Shown here: positions 53,197-60,809 of the stretch, in pieces
Layout of the letters: the number at the start of each line of letters is the position of its first letter
Position numbering within the stretch: position 1 is the first letter of the stretch
NCBI RefSeq assembly: GCF_000759675.1
Contig: NZ_BAWM01000101.1
Span: 62,001 to 126,000, forward strand
DNA: 64,000 nucleotides
Source of the DNA: Neobacillus niacini
GTDB lineage: Bacteria > Bacillota > Bacilli > Bacillales > Cytobacillaceae
Reading direction: 5' to 3'
Program-made: the position numbers and the translations under genes
The notes under the pieces: generated by a model
What the model saw: only the letters and a program-made list of their open reading frames with translations
Database searches by the model: none
Told to the model about the DNA's origin: nothing

Positions 53197-53796
53197 ATGG
53201 AATATTTAATTATTGCGGTTCTATTAGGATTACTCATTTTTCAGTGGAAGAATCGACGTAGTTTAAAAGATGAAGAATACTATAGACAAATCACGGTGAC
53301 AGAAGAATTTAAAAAGACCATTGCATTGGGACTTTATCAAAGGTTTTGCAAAGAAGTAGAAGAAAAAAGATATTCCCCCACATTTTTAAAAAGTGATCCC
53401 TTAGACTTTGAACATTTTATTGCTGATGTATTAAAACATAAGTACGGATTTGAAGCCTTTGTGACCAAAAGCTCAGGAGACTTTGGTGTTGACATAGAGC
53501 ATGGAGTTGGGGAAGGCAAGGTGCTAGGTCAAGTCAAGTGTTATCGGGAAGATATGGGCTATGAACCGATTGCCATTCTTCATTCCAATATGGTTAAACA
53601 AAATGCATCAAGAGGATATGTTGTTTCGACCGCAGGATTCAACGAAAATGCCCGTTCCTATGCCGGAGGATTAAACATCGATTTAATCAATGGGATTGAT
53701 CTTGTTGAAATGTGGATTAATCATAAAAGCCCTATAGCTAAAACCATTGAATATCAACCTTTTAAAAATGATAAGTCAGATACAATGAGCATGTAG
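53197..53796 (+). CDS. Membrane-anchored Mrr-like restriction endonuclease domain protein
   Basis: 199 residues: one N-terminal TM (~2-17), a short linker, then a PD-(D/E)XK fold of the Mrr type with SSGDFGVDIE (93-101) supplying the catalytic Asp and GQVKCYRED (111-119) the Q-x-K pair. Mrr-type proteins cut modified or foreign DNA; membrane-anchored single-domain forms are common in Bacillus but poorly understood. ATG after TTGAGGTGATG. A decayed relative lies at 55290-55553. Confidence 0.8.
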   Translation: MEYLIIAVLLGLLIFQWKNRRSLKDEEYYRQITVTEEFKKTIALGLYQRFCKEVEEKRYSPTFLKSDPLDFEHFIADVLKHKYGFEAFVTKSSGDFGVDIEHGVGEGKVLGQVKCYREDMGYEPIAILHSNMVKQNASRGYVVSTAGFNENARSYAGGLNIDLINGIDLVEMWINHKSPIAKTIEYQPFKNDKSDTMSM

Positions 53797-53819
53797 AATC
53801 GACTATGAAGAAAAGCAGG

Positions 53820-53856
53820 GATGTTACATTAACGGGTTCGGTTGATGGGGAGAAAA
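53820..53856 (+). repeat. Inverted repeat, left copy
   Basis: 37 bp beginning GATGTTACATTAACGGG. Its reverse complement at 54816-54852 differs at three positions. Both copies can be read as C-x-INGFG-x-WGEN, so they may be coding relics on opposite strands. Confidence 0.65.
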
Positions 53857-54039
53857 CGTCAATTCACAGAACATTTCACATTACCTTTAACACAAGTTTC
53901 AGCATTAAATTTACACAAAAAATAGCAATTGAATTATTCAGTTGCTATTTTTATTTTTCTAATATTGCTTTACATTTCAGTACATATTGATTTAGAAAAA
54001 ATTACAGTATTTCTCAATTAAACCTATATGTTAGAAGAA

Positions 54040-54447
54040 TCAAGAAATTAAATTTTGTATTCGATTTAATGAGTTAATAATAATGTATAAAGGCAGCAAT
54101 AAAGTAATAATAATATTACTTTCTAAGATTGCTTTCCAAATTTTTATTCCTTTACGAAACTTAGAAACAAGCAGATATATAGATACACTAACAGCAGAAA
54201 AAAGTATCCATAAAAATCCTTTTTGTCTATTTATTTCGTGAGCAATATCATTAATTTTCCATATATCCTTTTCAGAGAAGGATATGGTTGAAATACCTTC
54301 TTCAAACCCTAATACATTAAATGACTTTATAGATATACTGTCTTTTTGTTGTGAAACAAGGTCATAACCATTTGGTAAAAAGGAAACTTTAAAAACTAAA
54401 AAATATGAGACACAGACAACTATAATAAGAAATAATAAAAGGCTCAA
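54040..54447 (-). CDS. Hypothetical membrane protein between inverted repeats
   Basis: 135 residues with hydrophobic spans at ~1-20, ~77-95 and ~105-125, and a polar loop between (PNGYDLVSQQKDSISIKSFN). No family recognised. The start is uncertain: TTG at 54447 has only a weak purine run before it, and a better ribosome site 30 bases upstream has no start codon in frame. It lies inside the 1-kb segment bounded by the 37-bp inverted repeats, and its very low GC is unlike the flanking genes. Confidence 0.45.
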   Translation of the reverse strand: MSLLLFLIIVVCVSYFLVFKVSFLPNGYDLVSQQKDSISIKSFNVLGFEEGISTISFSEKDIWKINDIAHEINRQKGFLWILFSAVSVSIYLLVSKFRKGIKIWKAILESNIIITLLLPLYIIINSLNRIQNLIS

Positions 54448-54648
54448 ATGATTTTTAACTTTTCTTTCTTTGGAATTATTCGTTTTTTACACCCCCTTAA
54501 ACTCCCTTTTCATTTCTACATATAAACTGCTTTTCTTATATATCAATATATTAACATTAAATTCCAAAAAACCTTAAAATTTTTATTTAAGATAACTGTA
54601 CGTACTTGCTCTGCTACCTTAAATAAATACCAAATTAGCGCCATTTTT
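54448..54648. other. Non-coding stretch
   Basis: No gene supported; upstream region of the membrane protein gene and the left foot of the following cruciform (ACCAAATTAGCG). Confidence 0.4.
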
Positions 54649-54704
54649 AGCGGATAAATTAACAACACCCCATAAATTTATGCGGTGTTGTTAGTTTATC
54701 CGCT
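54649..54704. repeat. Large cruciform-forming inverted repeat
   Basis: 21-bp arms (AGCGGATAAATTAACAACAC start at 54649; complement at 54684-54704) with one mismatch and a 14-base loop, framed by a second weaker pair ACCAAATTAGC/GCTAATTGGT. No gene is adjacent. Confidence 0.65.
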
Positions 54705-54762
54705 AATTGGTATGTTAATAAGTGGGTTAAAACAGTAAAAACATTGATATATCAATGAAAAA

Positions 54763-54795
54763 AGAGACCCCAATTCATATGCGAATTGTGTCTCT
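54763..54795 (-). terminator. Terminator-like hairpin
   Basis: AGAGAC-CCCAATTC/GAATTG-GTCTCT arms, followed on the minus strand by TTTTTT. It lies just past the short minus-strand frame ending at 54806. Confidence 0.6.
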
Positions 54796-54805
54796 AATAA
54801 GGTTG

Positions 54806-54997
54806 TTATTTATAATTTTCTCCCCAATAACCGAACCCGTTAATGTTACATCTGCTGCTTTTTGATTCCTTATCCACAATAATTTCTACTGTGCTGAGGT
54901 TTAGTCTTTCCTCCAGGACCTGGCACGCAATTATCAAGCGGCATAGAGCATTACTCTCGTTAATTAATACGAGTTGTAAACTGTACGAATGAAAACC
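54806..54997 (-). pseudogene. Coding-like remnant, unknown
   Basis: 63 codons between two stops reading like protein (LVLINESNALCRLIIACQVL, ERLNLSTVEIIVDKES, NGFGYWGEN) but with no start codon or ribosome site. The end overlaps the right inverted repeat and a terminator follows, so it is probably the 3' end of a lost gene. Confidence 0.35.
54816..54852 (-). repeat. Inverted repeat, right copy
   Basis: Partner of 53820-53856 in opposite orientation; 34 of 37 bases agree. The two enclose about 960 bp. Confidence 0.65.
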
Positions 54998-55033
54998 CTA
55001 GAAACGTTGATATTACTCAACTTCTAGGGTTTT
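54992..55033 (+). terminator. Rho-independent terminator, plus strand
   Basis: AAAACCCTAGAA/TTCTAGGGTTTT arms with TTGA/TCAA continuing inside, then a T run. No plus-strand gene is evident upstream, so the gene it served is gone. Confidence 0.75.
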
Positions 55034-55205
55034 TTATTTTTGTCTGCTTTGTAGAATAATGTATTATTCCCCAATTTGTTGGGGGAGGTTTTGGGGGAAG
55101 TTTCAAGGAAAAATATTAAGTGGACAGGCGCATTTTATTTGCACAGTAAGACTGCCAGTAAGGAAACTTATTTAATAATAGGACACATGTGTTTTATATA
55201 TTTTT

Positions 55206-55240
55206 GAGGTCACATAGGTCATATTGACCTGAATGACCTC
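55206..55240. promoter_or_regulatory. Four-half-site palindrome (operator-like)
   Basis: GAGGTCA-CAT-AGGTCA-TAT-TGACCT-GAA-TGACCTC: two direct GGTCA half-sites facing two inverted ones, each with 3-bp spacing, perfectly symmetrical in the arms. It lies 50 bp upstream of the decayed Mrr-like gene. The regulator is unknown. Confidence 0.55.
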
Positions 55241-55289
55241 GAAATTTACTATAAGAGAGCAGAGATCAATAAAGATTTTTATTATTAAA

Positions 55290-55553
55290 GGTGAATTATT
55301 TTTAGGACAAGTTAAGTGTTATCAACATGATGTTGACTTTAAGCCAATAGCTCTTATTCATTCTAATTGGTGAAAACGGGAGCCAAGGGCGGCTATGTGA
55401 TTACCAACATGTTCTTTTACCCCGTCTGCCAGGCAATATTCTGAAGGATTAGGTATTGAATTAATTGATGGAGTGAGACTTGTTGAATTGTGGTTAAGTG
55501 GGTTGGTCAGTGTAGAACAAGAGATTAAAGAATTATTACCTGAATATGTTTAA
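55290..55553 (+). pseudogene. Decayed Mrr-like endonuclease
   Basis: Starts inside the domain with GELFLGQVKCYQHDV and IALIHSN, which align with GQVKCYRED and IAILHSN of the intact protein at 53197. A TGA and a frameshift follow, then YSEGLGIELIDGVRLVELWL, matching the last strand and helix of the same fold, and a natural stop. A hairpin terminator (AGCCCTTCTCC/GGAGAGGGGCT) stands at 55557-55582. Confidence 0.8.
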
Positions 55554-55635
55554 AATAGCCCTTCTCCTAGTGGAGAGGGGCTTTATCCATTCCTATAATA
55601 AAAGGCAATCACTGTCCTTAATTGTAAAGACAAAT

Positions 55636-55884
55636 TTAATAGTCAAAACCCTTTCTCATCCATAATGGCCTCATATGAGGAAGTTGCCTGTATATTTCCT
55701 CTTCTTTTTCTTTTTGTTCATAATCATGTATGCTCCTATTATAACGTTCATTTTCTGAATTTAATTGTTCCAGCCGTTCATCATAATCCTCTTCTCTTTC
55801 TTTGTAATACTCAATTTGATCATTTAAATTTTCAATTATCTTAATAAGTTCAGCCTTTGTCATTTGGTAATATTCACCGTTCAT
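55636..55884 (-). CDS. Hypothetical coiled-coil protein
   Basis: 82 residues, mostly one charged coiled-coil (ENLNDQIEYYKEREEDYDER), ending HMRPLWMRKGFDY. ATG after AGGAGGCG with 6-base spacing. Last gene of a four-gene minus-strand row of small accessory genes. Not recognised. Confidence 0.6.
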   Translation of the reverse strand: MNGEYYQMTKAELIKIIENLNDQIEYYKEREEDYDERLEQLNSENERYNRSIHDYEQKEKEEEIYRQLPHMRPLWMRKGFDY

Positions 55885-55954
55885 GGAAAACGCCTCCTGA
55901 AATTTAATAGATTTTCCTAGTAATTAATCACATCAATCAGCATTAACTTTTTAA

Positions 55955-56206
55955 CTAAGAGACTCTTATATCGACATGCCGTTTGCACTTCATACACTGA
56001 AACAAGTTTGGTTCCAATTCTTTATGTCTTTTCAACTTCCTGCATGTCTGGCAGCTTAACGTCACATATCGACCAGAGAAATCATTAACCACTACATTGT
56101 TTTCTTCGTCACCCTGTTCCTCTTCTCCATCTTCCATCCCTACCGCATAAAACGTATACGCCAATATCACAGTCATACCGCCCGTAATATAGCTGATCCA
56201 GCTCAT
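55955..56206 (-). CDS. Hypothetical membrane protein with zinc ribbon
   Basis: 83 residues: TM at ~3-22 (ITGGMTVILAYTFYAVG), an acidic stretch, then LSCQTCRK and FQCMKCKR forming a C4 zinc ribbon. Its ATG overlaps the stop of the preceding gene (ATGA), so translation is coupled. Function unknown. Confidence 0.6.
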   Translation of the reverse strand: MSWISYITGGMTVILAYTFYAVGMEDGEEEQGDEENNVVVNDFSGRYVTLSCQTCRKLKRHKELEPNLFQCMKCKRHVDIRVS

Positions 56207-56478
56207 GTTATGTCCTCTCTTCCGCTCAATACGTAGTTCAGTTCACCGTTATTATTGACGAGGACCACTCGGTAAGCTTTTTCGGTGCAATGTTCCTTTT
56301 GCAGCATGGAGACAAGCCTATCATCGTTAAGCCCCTTTTCAATAAGTACTGCAGCCAGTGTCGTTGGCTTCATGTTGCATGCTGTCGCCAGGCGGTTCAG
56401 TTTGAAAGCCTGCTTGTTTGTAAGAGACAAGTTCACACGATGAATCTTCTTGCCACCTAACCCCTTACCTTCTATCAC
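56203..56478 (-). CDS. Hypothetical ribbon-helix-helix-like protein
   Basis: 91 residues from GTG 56478, which follows AAAGGGAGG; a TTG upstream lies before that site. KIHRVNLSLTNKQAFKLNRL and ATACNMKPTTLAAVLIEKGL look like the strand-helix-helix of Arc/CopG-type DNA-binding proteins. A C-terminal strand pair follows (YRVVLVNNNGELNYVL). Likely a regulator of a mobile element. A palindrome lies immediately upstream. Confidence 0.55.
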   Translation of the reverse strand: MIEGKGLGGKKIHRVNLSLTNKQAFKLNRLATACNMKPTTLAAVLIEKGLNDDRLVSMLQKEHCTEKAYRVVLVNNNGELNYVLSGREDIT

Positions 56479-56498
56479 CTTTTCGCCTCCCTTTTGAG

Positions 56499-56512
56499 AT
56501 TGTCGTGACAAT
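56499..56512. promoter_or_regulatory. Palindrome upstream of RHH-like gene
   Basis: ATTGTC-GT-GACAAT, perfect 6-bp arms, 20 bp upstream of the GTG start. Two ACAGTGT direct repeats follow at 56515 and 56532. Candidate operator for one of the small regulators here. Confidence 0.35.
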
Positions 56513-56568
56513 TGACAGTGTCGACCGAGTTACAGTGTTACAGAAATATCAAGCTGAGGGTGGCGGTA

Positions 56569-56775
56569 TTACTTCCTTACGACTATTTTGATTCCCCCGC
56601 CCTCGCTTCGTTTGACGATTTTGAGCGGTGCATTGCGTCGTTGCATATCTGCGAAAACTAATTCCTTTACATACCCACTGAATTCTATTTTTTCCTGCTG
56701 CAGGCGCTCTAATAATTCTCGCTCCTTTAGATTGGTAATGTTGAAAGAAACTGATTTTACTTTCTTGTTGCCCAT
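56569..56775 (-). CDS. Hypothetical small regulator-like protein (RHH-like)
   Basis: 68 residues: KVKSVSFNITNLKERELLER, FSGYVKELVFADMQRR. The strand plus two helices fit the plasmid/ICE RHH type (short DNA-binding proteins near replication or transfer genes). ATG after AAAGGAGGGAAAAAAC. First gene of the minus-strand row, divergent from the Xre gene at 56928. Confidence 0.55.
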   Translation of the reverse strand: MGNKKVKSVSFNITNLKERELLERLQQEKIEFSGYVKELVFADMQRRNAPLKIVKRSEGGGIKIVVRK

Positions 56776-56927
56776 GTTTTTTCCCTCCTTTCACTCTTTT
56801 ACTAAATGGTATGAGCGCTATGACCTATATATAACCATCTATCACAAAAATAGTTTGATTTATTTGTAAGTAATATTAGTAAAGGGATAACACTGAATTT
56901 TGTCGAATTATATGGTGAGGTGTTCAT

Positions 56928-57146
56928 ATGTATAAAAGCAACATTGGGCAATTAATTAAACAATCACCGTATAAAAGGGAATACATAATGAAAAAGCTAG
57001 GGGTATCAGCTAATACATTATCTAATTGGAGTACTGGAAAAACCTTGCCTTCTCTTGACAAGGCTTTTCAATTAGCAGACTTTCTAGGAGTAAAGGTGGA
57101 TGATCTCTATGAACGAAAAGTAGAAGAAACTGATTCAACAATTTGA
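56928..57146 (+). CDS. Xre/Cro-type HTH regulator
   Basis: 72 residues with one HTH_3 domain: IGQLIKQSPYKREYIMKKLG, VSANTLSNWSTGKTLPSLDK and LADFLGVKVDDLYE. ATG after GGTGAGGTG. Divergently placed to the RHH-like row, a usual arrangement for the control region of phages and integrative elements. Its 3' end overlaps the next frame. Confidence 0.85.
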   Translation: MYKSNIGQLIKQSPYKREYIMKKLGVSANTLSNWSTGKTLPSLDKAFQLADFLGVKVDDLYERKVEETDSTI

Positions 57147-57294
57147 GGAAAACGGATTTACTCATAGTGACATTCAAAGGATAGTGCATTTTTATGATGT
57201 GACAATGGAAACCGATAAAATGTTGAAGAAATTGTACGAGGATGAAGAGAATGAACGTACTGATTCAGATTTTCTACACCACAAACGACAATAG
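57109..57294 (+). pseudogene. Small accessory gene with an early amber codon
   Basis: Overlaps the end of the Xre gene. ATG AAC GAA AAG is followed by TAG at 57121, then the frame continues for 57 codons with protein-like sequence (KKLIQQFEENGFTHSDIQRI, ETDKMLKKLYEDEENER). Without the TAG it would be a 61-residue protein in a tight operon. Either a point-mutated gene or one that starts at an unusual codon after the TAG. Confidence 0.45.
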
Positions 57295-57472
57295 TGTTTT
57301 TCAGAGGGGAAATTATCCATTAAAGAATAGGAAACCTGAGGAAGTAGCTTATGATTTTTGGAAGTGGATAAAAAAAGAGCATCCCTTTCCATGTGAACTG
57401 GAAAAGGTGATTGCTAATGGAGAGAATTATACGCAGCTGGTTAAGAACCTAGAGAAAGCAGCACATGTATGA
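57251..57472 (+). CDS. Hypothetical accessory protein
   Basis: 73 residues from ATG 57251, preceded by GAGGATGAAGAGA: MNVLIQIFYTTNDNSVFQRG, KPEEVAYDFWKWIKKEHPFP. A small alpha/beta protein, not recognised. It overlaps the previous frame and closes the plus-strand row xre-orf-orf. Confidence 0.55.
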   Translation: MNVLIQIFYTTNDNSVFQRGNYPLKNRKPEEVAYDFWKWIKKEHPFPCELEKVIANGENYTQLVKNLEKAAHV

Positions 57473-57697
57473 GTAGCTTTGGTCATCTCATCTACTAACA
57501 AAAGTGATGCCCCTCCAATCCGGAAGGGCTATTTCATTCAGGAACAGATTATTGTTCAGGGACCTATAGTAATCAAACTAGCCTATGTTAAACATGTAGC
57601 CTGGTTATACATGGGCACCATCAACCTTCATTATTCTATCTACAGGACCATTCACCCAACGGAAGCAAATAAATCCAATATTACTAGACACCCAAAA

Positions 57698-58000
57698 TTA
57701 TCTATAAATTCCATTTGGATGAAAATAGCGCATCCAATTAGCCACCTTTTTAAATTGTTTATCATCCATCACAAATGCTTTTACTTCAGTTCCAAATAGA
57801 TGCTTGTGGTATGCTTTAAATTGTTCACAACCTTTTAAAAATTCAATTGCAGCCTCTCGATCCATTTTTGAAGTTGTTCCAACAACGATAGAAGGAATCT
57901 CCTCTTCATAATGAAGTAGAACCTGTCCCCTAAAATAAATGTCATATAACATAGGTAATTCTTCTTTCATTTGTAATTCCATAATAACAAATCGGCTCAA
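57698..58000 (-). CDS. Hypothetical protein
   Basis: 100 residues from TTG 58000 after AAAGGAG: LPMLYDIYFRGQVLLHYEEE, VVGTTSKMDREAAIEFLKGC and VFVMDD-like AFVMDDKQFKKVANWMRYF. A globular alpha/beta protein. No family recognised; its style fits small ICE/phage accessory proteins. Confidence 0.55.
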   Translation of the reverse strand: MSRFVIMELQMKEELPMLYDIYFRGQVLLHYEEEIPSIVVGTTSKMDREAAIEFLKGCEQFKAYHKHLFGTEVKAFVMDDKQFKKVANWMRYFHPNGIYR

Positions 58001-58119
58001 TTCAACCACTCCTTTTACCTTTATTATGAGGCTAGTAAATTAAGGTGGCTGGGAAAGTTATGAACTTAATATGAATTATCTGCATCTGCTGTATTTTCGA
58101 GAAGGGATTCCATTTATCC

Positions 58120-58886
58120 CCTAATTTAAAAATGGATGGGTTCTGATTCATTTATTCTTTTTAAAAAAGGCTTATACCCGAAACTATCCCGATATTACCA
58201 CCCGTTTTCCTGAATTATTAAACCCAGACATACCTAAAGGAACCGTTCTGGACGGAGAGGTAGTAATTACAGATTCTTCTGGAAAACCAGATTTTGAAGC
58301 AGCAATGAGTAGATTTTCAATTTCCAATACAAACAAGGTAAAATATTTGGCAAAGGATGAGCCTGTTTCGTTCGTTGTATTTGACATACTATATTATAAA
58401 GGCGAGAAAGTAACCCGCCTGCCACTCTATGAACGAAAAGAAATTCTAGATGTGATCATACCAGTTAATACCCCAGTTCTTTCAAAGGTAATGAGTGTTA
58501 ATAGCAACGGCACTACCCTATTTAAACTCATAGAGGAGCAAAACCTTGAAGGAATTGTCCTTAAGAAAAAAGACAGCACTTATGAGATCGGTAAGCGTTC
58601 ATACTCATGGCTTAAGGTTATTAATTACCAATATACCAATGTCATCGTGAACGGGTACCGAAAAGACGATTTTGGTTGGCTATTATCGTATGATGATGGT
58701 AGGTATGCAGGAATCATGGAACTTGGGGTTCCAAAAGAAGAAAAAAATAGAGTCTACAGGATGGATAAAAGAGACCAGAATGATAAGTTTGTCTTCATTG
58801 AACCAGTTTCATGCTATGTTAAGTACAGAAATATAACGAAGGCTGGTCTTCTTCGACTCCCTTCCTACGTTTCTTTAAATGCATAA
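58120..58886 (+). pseudogene. Decayed ATP-dependent DNA ligase
   Basis: The adenylation core is present in pieces. PNLKMDGF at ~58120-58143 holds the catalytic lysine motif K-x-D-G, then a TGA and a frameshift. From ~58172 the frame runs unbroken: AYTRNYPDITTRFPELLNPD, GTVLDGEVVI (motif III-like), FVVFDILYYKGE (motif IIIa), EGIVLKKKD (motif IV) and SWLKV (motif V), with a short C-terminal domain. Only part has a usable start (ATG 58305), so the present longest frame lacks the nucleophile. Such 270-residue ligases occur in phages (YoqV type). Confidence 0.8.
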
Positions 58887-58907
58887 AGCCCTTTTATGAA
58901 GGGCTTT
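58885..58907. terminator. Bidirectional terminator
   Basis: AAAGCCCTT/AAGGGCTTT arms, overlapping the ligase stop and 3 bp from the convergent gene's stop; T run on the plus side. Confidence 0.8.
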
Positions 58908-58909
58908 TA

Positions 58910-59116
58910 TCATTCTTCTCCATTCCATTTATTATGTTGCTTTAACAACCTCTTAAAAATGTTGTATAAATGGGCATGTCTACGACTATTGGGGTTATAG
59001 AGTTCCTTATTATGCACAGTAGAGATGAAAGTTTTGCCATCAGATGATCCCAACTTTATTACTTTCTCGTCTTCATCATACCAAATGTCTACTTCCAGTC
59101 TTACATACTTGGTCAT
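58910..59116 (-). CDS. Hypothetical protein
   Basis: 68 residues: MTKYVRLEVDIWYDEDEKVI and KRLLKQHNKWNGEE. ATG after AAAGAGGGAAAATAT. Starts with two strands and ends in a basic helix. Not recognised. Confidence 0.5.
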   Translation of the reverse strand: MTKYVRLEVDIWYDEDEKVIKLGSSDGKTFISTVHNKELYNPNSRRHAHLYNIFKRLLKQHNKWNGEE

Positions 59117-59270
59117 ATATTTTCCCTCTTTAATTATTAAAACCTAACAGTTAAATCCTATTACCATACTGGGGAAATATTATTATTTTATAACTTTTTA
59201 TTTTACTAAATTAATCTAACCAAACTCTTTACAAAAAAATAGCTGTCTTGCAATGGCAGCTGTCCTAGCA

Positions 59271-59558
59271 TTAGGCTAAGCCCTTTGTGTTTTTTAAACA
59301 AGCGGTACACTCTCTCCAACTATTCGGCTTACTTATTTCTTCAACTATCTCCATTAGATCGTTAAGATTGTTTGAACAATATTTTGGATAACGTGTTGTG
59401 TAAGTTCCTTTACGTGAAGGAACGTTTAAATGCCAACAGCTAACTACATGCAAAACGTTACCAGTCGGTCCACCTGCCCGATTAAAAACATAACCGTCCT
59501 TATGAGTACCGCACCATTCCTTATATTCAGCTTCTTTATCTTTAAACTGGATAACCAT
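59271..59558 (-). CDS. Hypothetical protein with Cys/His pattern
   Basis: 95 residues: EWCGTHKDGYVFNRAGGPTG, HVVSCWHLNVPSRKG, RYPKYCS and WRECTACLK. The spaced Cys and His residues suggest metal binding, but no family was recognised. ATG after AAAGAGGTGAAATTTT. Confidence 0.55.
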   Translation of the reverse strand: MVIQFKDKEAEYKEWCGTHKDGYVFNRAGGPTGNVLHVVSCWHLNVPSRKGTYTTRYPKYCSNNLNDLMEIVEEISKPNSWRECTACLKNTKGLA

Positions 59559-59590
59559 AAAATTTCACCTCTTTTTTATAAATAAACCTA

Positions 59591-60187
59591 TTACTTCGAA
59601 GAAGGAGGCACTGACAAACCGATGACTTTCATTAAGACATTTGTATAGATAGAATTGGGATTTTCTTCCAATACAGAGGCATTGACCACCACGTCTTGAC
59701 CTGGGAAGGTTTTCTCCAGAAGTGTTCTCATACGCATTGTATTTCTATTTTTAGGATGGACACCAATAAACAATCCCTCTTGATACACACCATCCTCAGT
59801 CTGACCACTTTGTGCAATTCTGATCTCTAATTCTCCTCCAACATTCATAGCCTTCTTTTTCTGTTCCCATGTATCAGAAGGGCATTGAGGTGATAGAGAA
59901 TGTTTCTCCTCAATCTCACAGCTGCCATTATTGTACTTCTTCGAAAAGGAGCAGGTATCGCATGGCTTTAAAGCCTTAATACGAGTATCAATAACCATTT
60001 CCTTTTCTTGTGCTTCTTTTAAATTCTTATCTAAAGCCGTTCCTCTAGCGAAACCATTATTAAGCTGGTTTTCCATTACTCTTTGATTTTCGTTTTTTTT
60101 AGAAAGCCATGGAAATTTAAAACCACATTCATAGCAAAAATTCGCTTTTTGGAAACGTTTTTCTCCGCACTGTGGACAAAATTTCAT
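59591..60187 (-). CDS. Hypothetical zinc-ribbon protein
   Basis: 198 residues from ATG 60187, which follows GGGGGAAC. N-terminal zinc ribbon (FCPQCGEKRFQKANFCYECG), a charged helix, a second Cys cluster (CDTCSFSKK, CEIEE, PQCPSD), and a C-terminal alpha/beta part (IRIAQSGQTEDGVYQEGLF, MRTLLEKTFPGQDVVV). Not recognised. It shares the direction of the two genes downstream and may form a unit with them. Confidence 0.6.
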   Translation of the reverse strand: MKFCPQCGEKRFQKANFCYECGFKFPWLSKKNENQRVMENQLNNGFARGTALDKNLKEAQEKEMVIDTRIKALKPCDTCSFSKKYNNGSCEIEEKHSLSPQCPSDTWEQKKKAMNVGGELEIRIAQSGQTEDGVYQEGLFIGVHPKNRNTMRMRTLLEKTFPGQDVVVNASVLEENPNSIYTNVLMKVIGLSVPPSSK

Positions 60188-60501
60188 GTGTTCCCCCATT
60201 CCCCATCTAAAAAATTTTACCTAATAAAAATTCAACGCCTTGAAACAATATCCTTCATTTTGGTGCAAAAGAAAAAGCCACCATAATGGCAGATGGATAG
60301 GAAATATCCTTTTATTAAACTAACGCACCCATTGGTTTAAGTACATTACTTCACAAACTTGTTTTTATTAAAATGACACCATCACTTAATTGAAGATTCA
60401 TACCTGTTCATTGAAAAACAAAATAGACTTTCCCGTTATGCTGGAAAAGCCCATTTAGACAAAAGCACCTAGAAATTACGCTTTAACAATCTTTGAAATA
60501 C
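60188..60501. other. Gap without supported gene
   Basis: AT-rich; no repeat or coding remnant that I can name. Confidence 0.4.
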
Positions 60502-60738
60502 CTAGCTTGCTAACAAAAGCGGAACTAAACTTAACCACATGAAGGTATTAGCAAAACTATTTAATTCAATTGTTGTAGAACCTTCGCCAATTCTAAAATC
60601 CATTAAGTATACAGGAAAGGTATCCATCCCTTTTGGAATAATAATGTTCTGATAAGAATTGACTGTACTATACAGTTCAATGGCAAAAATAAGTAAAAAA
60701 CCACAAAGAGTTGATAAAATCCAGCCTTTTCTTGTCAT
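60502..60738 (-). CDS. Hypothetical two-span membrane protein
   Basis: 78 residues from ATG 60738 after AAAGGAGGAATAAG; an upstream start has no site. TM at ~5-23 (GWILSTLCGFLLIFAIELY) and at ~63-78. The polar middle (PKGMDTFPVYLMDFRIGEGS) should face outside. Not recognised. Confidence 0.6.
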   Translation of the reverse strand: MTRKGWILSTLCGFLLIFAIELYSTVNSYQNIIIPKGMDTFPVYLMDFRIGEGSTTIELNSFANTFMWLSLVPLLLAS

Positions 60739-60809
60739 CTTATTCCTCCTTTTTACCTTAAGGAGGAATATCTTCATTTAACAAAAGATTCCTTCTTCTA
60801 CAAAATCAA

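Noticed and set aside
54900..55035. Possible tmRNA or phage attachment region
   Set aside because: No tRNA-like acceptor end, no tag frame and no integrase; only a terminator hairpin and a coding-like remnant are visible.
57479..57799. Plus-strand frame of 106 codons after the small accessory gene
   Set aside because: Mostly antisense to the gene at 57698-58000; no ribosome site.
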